Shown in pieces: positions 12,801 through 21,800 of a DNA stretch of 64,000 nucleotides. This stretch comes from Enoplolaimus lenunculus. Lineage: Eukaryota > Nematoda > Enoplea > Enoplida > Thoracostomopsidae. The DNA is taken from assembly GCA_030248215.1 (NCBI GenBank), contig JASANG010004032.1, positions 43,496 to 107,495 on the forward strand, given 5' to 3'. The notes under the pieces were generated by a model. It was not told the DNA's origin, did not search any database, and was given only the letters and a program-made list of their open reading frames with translations. The stretch's first letter is position 1. Each line of letters begins with the position of its first letter. The position numbers and the translations under genes are program-made.

Positions 12801-15800
12801 CGTAATATTGTTTGAGTATGTGGTGCGATATTGTTAAATTTGAGACAATTGAGTTGATTTTAGAATCAGATCTCAAACGTGAAATCGAATTACTTCGCCG
12901 AACTAGAATTGCACCTAGCTCAAATCTTAAAAGTACGACGACGTCAAGTAGTGGTGGTCGATTTGGCAAGCCGCTAGCTGCGCAAAACGCGGGTGTTAGA
13001 AAGCCGCAACCTGTTGCGCAGGTCAATCTTGGTACCACAGGTTCTTCAACAACTACTGTCACTGCCGGCAAGCAACGAGCAAAATCTACCTCAACAACGT
13101 CTGGCTGCGACGCTGGCGTAATCGGCCAATCAGATTCAAGTCAAGCGTACGTCGCTAAACCAACAGTTGTACCTCCGTTAAGCTCAGATGCGTTATTTAG
13201 TAGCACTGAGCGCCGGAACGACCCGAGTGTGAGTAAATTACAAGGGCGTGGGAGAATTCCTACTGGCACCGGATTGTATGGAACTGACACCGACGGCTTG
13301 CTAGAGTTATCTGCCCCTGTACAGCTGCTTCGCTCATCGAGCGACGTGTCTCTCTCGAGAGATAGAGTCGATCTCACAAGTGGTAATGGGGTTAAATCTG
13401 CTACTAATCTTGGAGTTCCGTCCACGTCGACGGGAAATTTGGTGGATATTGGTCGAGGTAGGGGTTGCGGGCGAAGATTTGGGATGGGGGCAGCCCCGCA
13501 TCGGGTTAATCGCTACTGTCCTGTATGTCGAGCGTTGCATCGAGGCCTCCAATCATGTGACAGGGTTGCACCGTCACAGGGGGATCACCGTTGTGTTGCA
13601 GATGCTGAAAATAGGCGATTGTTGGGAAAGGTAAGTGTTGGTGGGAGGTTGTGTTGCAGTTTGTAATCGCAACTTTAAAATTCTGGAAAAGCTTGTGGCG
13701 TGAACGTTGAACTAAAAAATTTCAGTTTTGAGCAAAATTAAATTTAACATATAACACGAAACACAGTTACTTCTAAAACCACTTTTATATTCGTGGTAAA
13801 ACGTGCATTCTTTTTTCTAACATTTTATTGTTGAAAATGTACTAAGTTCAGTTATTCCGCTAGTATTTTATATTATTAGAGAGTCTGAGTAGTAATTGCT
13901 CTCGGGTCGGACTTTCTTTAATTATTGTTTATGTTGAAAAGTGAAATTTTCGCATTATACTTTGTCTGATGCATTCTTTAGACTGTCGAAGAACAATTTA
14001 ATACTTTGCTTTTGGAAAAGCAAAGACTTCAAAACACCGTGAAAGAACTTCAGTCTCAAGTGAAACATCTTAAATCTTCGCTGTCTCGAAAAGGCGTTAT
14101 GTTAGTAGAATTGATTCAGTTAGAAATTTTTGTTGAGCCGCGAAACTAGGTTGCGTTCTAATGTTAAAAAATTCGAAAATAAACGAGTATATTATATTTT
14201 TGTTTGTGTTTTACGTTTATGTTAGTACGCCTTTGCTTTGTGTTTTTGAACACGGACGGTCGCAGCAGAGAAGCACTGCTCACGAAATACTTTGTATACT
14301 TCTTATTTTTTTGAAGCAAAAATGGAAAAATTAATTCATAAAATTTACAGAAAAGTTATCCTTCTTTCAAGAAATACCGGAACGCCATGGTGTTTGGGTG
14401 ATATACAAAGTACGTAAGGCTTTTTTTAAAAAAATGGTTTTTATGAATACATTGTTTTAGCATTGACAATCGAGAGACGTCTCGAATAATTCACTTGCAA
14501 GCGCTTGTCGACGAGTTAAAGTTGAAGTTGCGGTCAACAGAAGGTGCAAAATTGGATGCGGAAAATAAATTAAGTAAGTGAGACTGAGAGAGTAGTTGTT
14601 CTATTTCCTACGCTTGTTTTTTGTTTATATTGGAAGATGCGCGAGCAGTGAATAAATATTTATACTAGAGGCTTGCCGTATAGTTCAAAACGAAAAGTTT
14701 ATCTCAACGCTGTATCCTGTTGATATCGCATTACAGTTAAAAATTTCATATCGGGTATGTGGTAAATTAATATACAGTTACATTCTGGTTTATGCGTATC
14801 AGTCAGTGACTTTTCCAGACATTGCTACTTCTAGACAGGCTGGTTGCCGTCTAATTTTTCTCGCTTGTACGCGTCAGGTGCGAGCCTGTTTTGTTACAGA
14901 CATATGAAGTTGTTACCTGGGTATGCCAATAATTTTAACTGGAAATAAATAAAAATTCGCACAATACGACACAAAACTAGTTGTATAATTTTAGAAATAT
15001 TTGAACGTAATCACGCAACAGATAACGTGGCCGATGCCGTGCGCAGTAGATATGGTCTCGAAACAACACTTGCGACAAAACTGGCTGAAATAAACGCACT
15101 GAATGAACGCCTTGCTGACAAGGTAAGTGGTTCCGCAGACAAAATGAAAAATTGGACTAATTATAGGAGATAAGCTGATTTAATAATCTGGTTGTGCTGC
15201 CTGTGTATTGAAAAATATGAAGCCGCTTGAAATTTTTTATCAATTTCAACAAAAGTTTTAATACTGTCTTGTATTTTTAGGACGCTCAAATGTCGAAGGT
15301 TGAGGCACAGTTTGAGTAAGTGTTAACTTATGGTATTTCTATCCACTAAATTTTTAATTTAGCGTATCCGGCAGACATGGTGCAACCGGAATTTTGGTTC
15401 AGTATTAAAATTTGGTCGTTTTTTAAATTTATTAATCGTTAAGAAGCCTTTTTAAAACCACTTGTTCAATTAGTGACAATAAAAATGAAACAGATTTAAT
15501 TAGTACAGCATATCAACCTTGACAATGACCTAAAATAAACAATCTAAGGTATATTTCGCTTTAGTGGCTAACAAAAATCTAAAATACAGCAGATTTACTC
15601 AACGCCTGTCTCCGACTAAAGTTATATCACCAATAATACAACAAAAAAATTAAAATGAATTTTTCGAAGGCATACATTTTTCACTTTCCGGTTCCGGTCA
15701 TTTTTTAAATTCCGGATCCGGTAAATTTCAATTCCGGTTGCACGCAGCCGGCAGATGTATTTTTGGCCTGAGTGGTACTCTGCTGAATATCCATTCTTCG

Positions 15801-18800
15801 CAATGGAAAACGTGTAATAGTCATCATATCTGCAACTAGGAATAAAATTTGTGATTTTTAAATTCGAGATAATAGCAAAAAATGATAATTTTGCAACGAC
15901 CAAAGTACGTCAAAAGGATTACCGGAATTAAAAGTGTGTTTTTTGTTAAAGTCGGACTCTCGATTGTACGCCGGTATATGTTACACGTTTTATTTTGCAT
16001 TATGTGAATTAGCTTTTAATTTCAATTGTGTCTATTATAATGATGTACGAAAAATTGTGATTTTGTTAGAAAGTTAATGACTCAAGTAACAAATCAAGAA
16101 AGCAAGTTTGCGAATTTGCAATCCGAAATTGAAGCAAACAATCGTAGTCGACAAGAAGCGGAGGAACGCTGCCGAACATTGAAAACGGATAACGAGATAT
16201 TGCGTGAAAGGATGCATAGCTTGGAGCGCTCAAACCAGGTTTTTTTGCTTCAATTGAGGCATTGCATAACGATGCTGACAATAGCAACGTTAAATTGCAG
16301 TGAACGTAATGATTATTTTAAAACTTACATCAGAACCGAAAAGAAATAGTAGTACACGAAACAGACCCTTCACATTACACTAATTACAAATTACACATAG
16401 AGTAACTAGGCTTTGTGCCTAGGTTGGCGACGTTAAATACATTAAAGCATTAATTGTTTGATAGAAAATGTTAAATTTTTATCGTTTTGTATCTGAGTTG
16501 TTAAGAGTATGTAATTTGCCTAGGGTATGGATAAAGTACATTGACCGCTTGGCCTGGATTATCAGTTACCGTACATAACAATCGTATTTCAGGATATCGG
16601 AATTGATAAACAACGATTGGGCGATGAAATTGAGGAACTTCGGCGCCGGTTGGAACGTTATGTCGGTGATATTAGGATGTATGAAGAGCGACTCACTGAT
16701 AAGGTTTTGATTTTTCTGATTAGTTGAATGCAGTGAATTTAGACGGGTGCGCCTGGATACCAAAGCTATCTGAGATACCAAGTATGATCTAGCCGTAAAC
16801 ATGGCACTGTGTTTCATTTAAACCATTGGAGTGATATGGTGTTCACTGTGTGAAAACGTATCTTGGTCTAAAATTTTTCAGTCGAAGTGTCGTTTTGTTA
16901 AACAGTTTAGTGCTTCTTAGTCTTTTTAACGTGTATTTCAAACATTGCGTGTTATTCGTTCCTAGGAAAAAGAGCGAACGGCGCTCCTTGAAAAGTACAA
17001 TTCAGCAATTGATAACACGTCTAATGTAGTGGGACAATCATCTACGCGGTTGAATTCGACTGTTGACCAGATGCAGGCGGATATTGATGAAAAAGATCGT
17101 GAGCTGACTCGTGTTCGAGCTGAAGCTGCGAGTATATCCCGACAGCGCGATAGGGTGAGATGCCTTTTACTTCAGCAAATTGTAAATTGAAATGATGTAG
17201 ATACCAAAGGTTTAATGCAATTTCCACAATGTCGTGCATAAATCAGGTTACTTTGGAGGGAAGGGCGGTGATGGGCACAAAAAAATTTTACTAATTTGAG
17301 TGTGCTGACTGGTGAAACCTTAGTGTCTATCATCCACCATACCAAGTTAAGTTGTGGACAACAGGGATTTTGCGCAAACCAGCACAAATGCGCAATAGAA
17401 GTATTTTTGGCGTTGCAAAAGTATTGTTAGCGCAAAATTTTGACAATATAATTTATAACTTTTTCTATTTTTCTTTAATCTTTCCGAAACATATCAAAAA
17501 CATTCGTCTCCATATAAACATACAACGCTTCGAACTTAAAATGACGCCATCATAGTGTACGATGATGAAATACGCTGTTCTACGCTTACATAATTTGTAT
17601 ATATTGTGAAAAACAATTCGGTAGTGTGAATAGTTATACAACGTGATTTTTGTTTGGCGCATTGGAAGTATTTTTGTGGCAGTGAATGATTTTTTGCTTA
17701 AAATTCAGCTCGAGCTGAAACATGAAAGAACACCATAGCGCACGCATTGTATTGGGGACGTTGTTCCTCCAGCAAAGAGGCCTCGCAGTGTCCGCGGAAA
17801 AATCCACGGTTACGTTATTCACCCCATGGTCAAAGGAGGCCAATGCTCATCCCAATGCGGGCGTGAATGGTAGCCAGGCCCCCCTCGAACGCAAACCAAA
17901 GGTTTTGGATGTTACTCACAATCAGCACGAATGAAGAAGAGGAACTAAATTTTGAAAGCACTTACGGGCACCACTTGGGGCAGCAGAAATAGGCAGTTGT
18001 GATGACATACAAAGCGATATGCAGATCTGTTGGCGAGTATGCGGTTCCAGTTTGGGGTAATACGGCAAAGCCGTCTAGCTGGAAAAAGATCACCGTGCGG
18101 AAAACGACGCCCTACGCATCGCTACAGGCTGCCAAAAAATGACATACGTGGATCACCTGCATCGGGAATCACTTGTACTACCAATACGACAACATTCACA
18201 AAGGGTCAGCAAGCAATATGCCTTAGACTGCCACCAAGATAACCACCCAGGTTTTAAACACACCACCACCGAGGCAGCTCCACGACAGATGAAAGACAAC
18301 CTCACAAGCCTGTTCCCAGAGGTCAGTCACCTCACTGCGGAGGGAACAGTGAACGGTTCGTAGCGGTACAAAGTCGGAGTCAGGCAGATACATTCTGCAA
18401 TCACAAGGCAGATCATGGACGATTACAAGAACAACAAAGTCCTCAACCGGCCGCCCTTGATGATTGACAAGTCAGAAGAAACATTGTCCAGAGCAAGTCG
18501 TTGCAGACTTGCCCAGCTTCGCTCTGGATACTGCAGGATTGATCCGGACGTGGAAGATGTTTGCCCGAAATGCAACAAGGGCCATCACACCACTTGTCAC
18601 CTGTTTGCATGTCAAGTGGCACCTACAACGCTGGAACCTGTGGACCTATGGACCAATCCTGGTCAATGCGACACCTATCTTACCAACACCTTCAGCTCCG
18701 AAAACCGATTGATGGCGCGGTGGCTATTACAACAACAACAACACTGGGGACGTTGCATAAAAAATTTTTTGTTCATTGTAGAATAACGTGGAAATGGCAG

Positions 18801-21800
18801 CACCCACTCCTGAAATAGGGACGGTTGTTAGATTGAATTTTGTAGCAAAAATAACGCTCGTGGCTTACATCTTTCAATCAGATTTACATCTTTCAATCAG
18901 ATTTATTGCTTTTAGAATAAAACTATCTTTCCATTTTGAAATATTTGTTTTCACTATATATTCTCAAGAATTCCAGGATATCTTTTTAATTGCAATTTAT
19001 TGCAAAAGTGCACTATGCGTAGCTTGCAATAGTTTGAAATGGTATTTGGGTTTTCATGCAGCTATATACTTGCTTCATTATGCAAGGGGTGTTCAGTTTA
19101 TGCAAGAACTCTGCTTGTTTCAATCATGCCTCGTGCACTCTAGCGTTAAGAGTTAGTTGGTTTTCGTACTGCACCTAGGTATATACTTGCGCTAAGATAT
19201 CCTAGTAGCAGATCTAAGCCTACATCATACAAGGCTAATTTTCTTTTTGGAACAGTTTATATCGAATTAAAGCGAAATAATCGAGATTATAATTTTTAGC
19301 AATCAAAGAATTTTACTTAAAATAAAATAAAAATTATGGTTTTTTTGAAAATTAAAGTTAAAATCTAAACGTTATGGATAATAGACCTAAACCATTACTA
19401 CTGAACTTAAAATTTCTTTGTATAACATCAGTAAGTATTAGTAATCTGCTTTTAGCAGTGAATAGTTGTTAACCAATTGCGGTGGGTGCTCTGTAGCGTA
19501 AGTGAACTTGGCACCAACTCCCTCTAACCACGCTCTTTACATGTATGTACGGTCTGAACCGAAAAATAACCGTATGACCGATACATAACATGCTGGTGAC
19601 GTGTATACAAAAATTTTTTTGAAAAAATAATTTAGAATGAAATCAAATTAATTGACCGAAAAAAAGTAAATATAGCAACCCGGGTGGGATTTGTGTTAAA
19701 AACCAAATTTTATTTAATTTTGGTGAGGCATATCACCACTCTGGTGTAACTTTTTCCCATATTTTTTACCAATCGTCATACGATGCCAATATGAAGCCAT
19801 TTGCGGTTAAAAAACTACCTAAATAATGAACGAAAAGTGTAGGTGTACAGGTAAATTGATGAGGTATGGAGCTATATAGCCCCATATTATAGAACCAAAA
19901 ATATAGCGAAGATTATATAGGGGTGGCATTATAATACTTGTAATTTTATTGCAAAAAATATTGTATGTTGACTCAAAGAATATGTAAACCGGTAAAAATT
20001 TGAAGCAACATTGAATTTACTCAACTTTGACAAAATTAAATTAACCCGGTAACATTCCAGGTAATTAAAATTGAAATATTGTGAAATTTAGAGTTAGAAA
20101 GTGTTAAATTTCATATACATGTGACGTGTCATAAAAGGCTTAAGCCCATTTGTAAAAAGATATTTAGAGATCAAACTGTAAGTATTTTTGAAAACAATAA
20201 GAATTAAGAATAGCCGTATGATACTAGGTGTAATTTAATTCGCAATTGTCCTCCATTTGCATCATATGTGGCGTCAAACACAAAAATATTAATAACAGTT
20301 AAAATGTTATACCACAACAGAAGACCGAATAAACCAACATGACCTATAAACCAATTGCTCGTAATCACGTTTCATCACTGATTGAATATACCAATTTTTG
20401 CTGTCATCTGGTCCGGTAATGTATTCACATCATACAATTGTTGTTGTATCATAACTTTTGGTTCCCCTTTAAAATCAAAGCGCAAACGGTCACTAAATAA
20501 TTAGAAATTTTCCTTAAATAGGCGATCTTTTGGGTTTTTAGTGGTACAAAATGTCGGTTAATAAATTTTTAGCTGGTTGGAAGATTAACTATTGTTATAA
20601 CGATACTTTATAAGCATTCTTATAAATCAGATTTGCGGTTGAAGTTTTAACAAAAGTCACAATACATGTAGGTTTCACCGCAAAATTTGGATTCGATTGA
20701 TATCTGTATGCAAATCTAGTAACTGAATTACAAGTTGTTTTATCTGAATTATAATAAATTTTCGCTCAAATGAATGTAACAAGAGATTGGCTAAAAGGGG
20801 GGGCTGCATCTGCACCCATAGGAATACCGATGTTTTGTTTAAAACAGTTATTGCCAAATGGAAAATAAATGTTATCTACCAAAAAGGTAATAAGGTAATT
20901 CATTGTTTGAGCAAGTGTTTATCTACACTTAATTTATCTTTATGATGACATTATATTTGTCAGTAAGAATCGTTTTACGTGTATAATTATTAAATACTTC
21001 TAAAGATATTGTAAGCAATCAATCAGTTCAGGGTGAAGTAAATATGTGTACAATGTGGTAAAATCAAATGTGTTAATACATCGTAGTGAATATGTGTTAC
21101 TCATATATGTTAGTGTGTTTAGAAGCCTACTGTTACTATTAATAATCCAATAAGTATTAACTTTGTTGTATTTTGCCCTGGCATTAGCATAATTTTCCAA
21201 TGTATTTTGTATTAATTTTAACACTACACATAGTTTGGATGATAAAGGTTTAGTGCATGCAAATTTACTAGAAATGATATATCTAAATTTCACCGGATCT
21301 TTATGAAATTTTGGAATAGCTTGAATAAATGGAAGCTTCCTATAAACCGTGTCCACTGTAACCCCTAATCCTAAGCTTTCGTTACAGATACTATTAATGA
21401 TGTTAGTTTGATATATTGAAATTTTTGAGTAGACCTCGCTAGGAATACCTATAATACCTAATTCTTGGTCGATATTTTTAGGAAGTTTTCAGTATGAAGT
21501 CTACACTATGCGGTACAAGGTGACTTTGCGTCGTTTATACGCGCTACGACATGCAGCACATTAAAGAGTAACGCATCCTTAAGATTCGATGATACTAAGT
21601 AAAAAATTGATGTAAACTTTATTATAATACGGTAGGTTCACGAAGAGCTCATCGAATTACGGTCTCAATTTGACAATCTATCTGGATCTCTGGAACAACT
21701 TCGAGCTAGCTTGATCGATTTGCAAACAAAAAATGATTCGTTGACCAACGAATTGATTTTGGTTCGAAGTCAATACTCAAAGTTGGAAGTCGACAAAATT

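Noticed and set aside
13141-13552. Minus-strand frames over exon 8 of the coiled-coil gene
   Set aside because: They are shadows of the plus-strand exon, which has matching splice phases on both sides.
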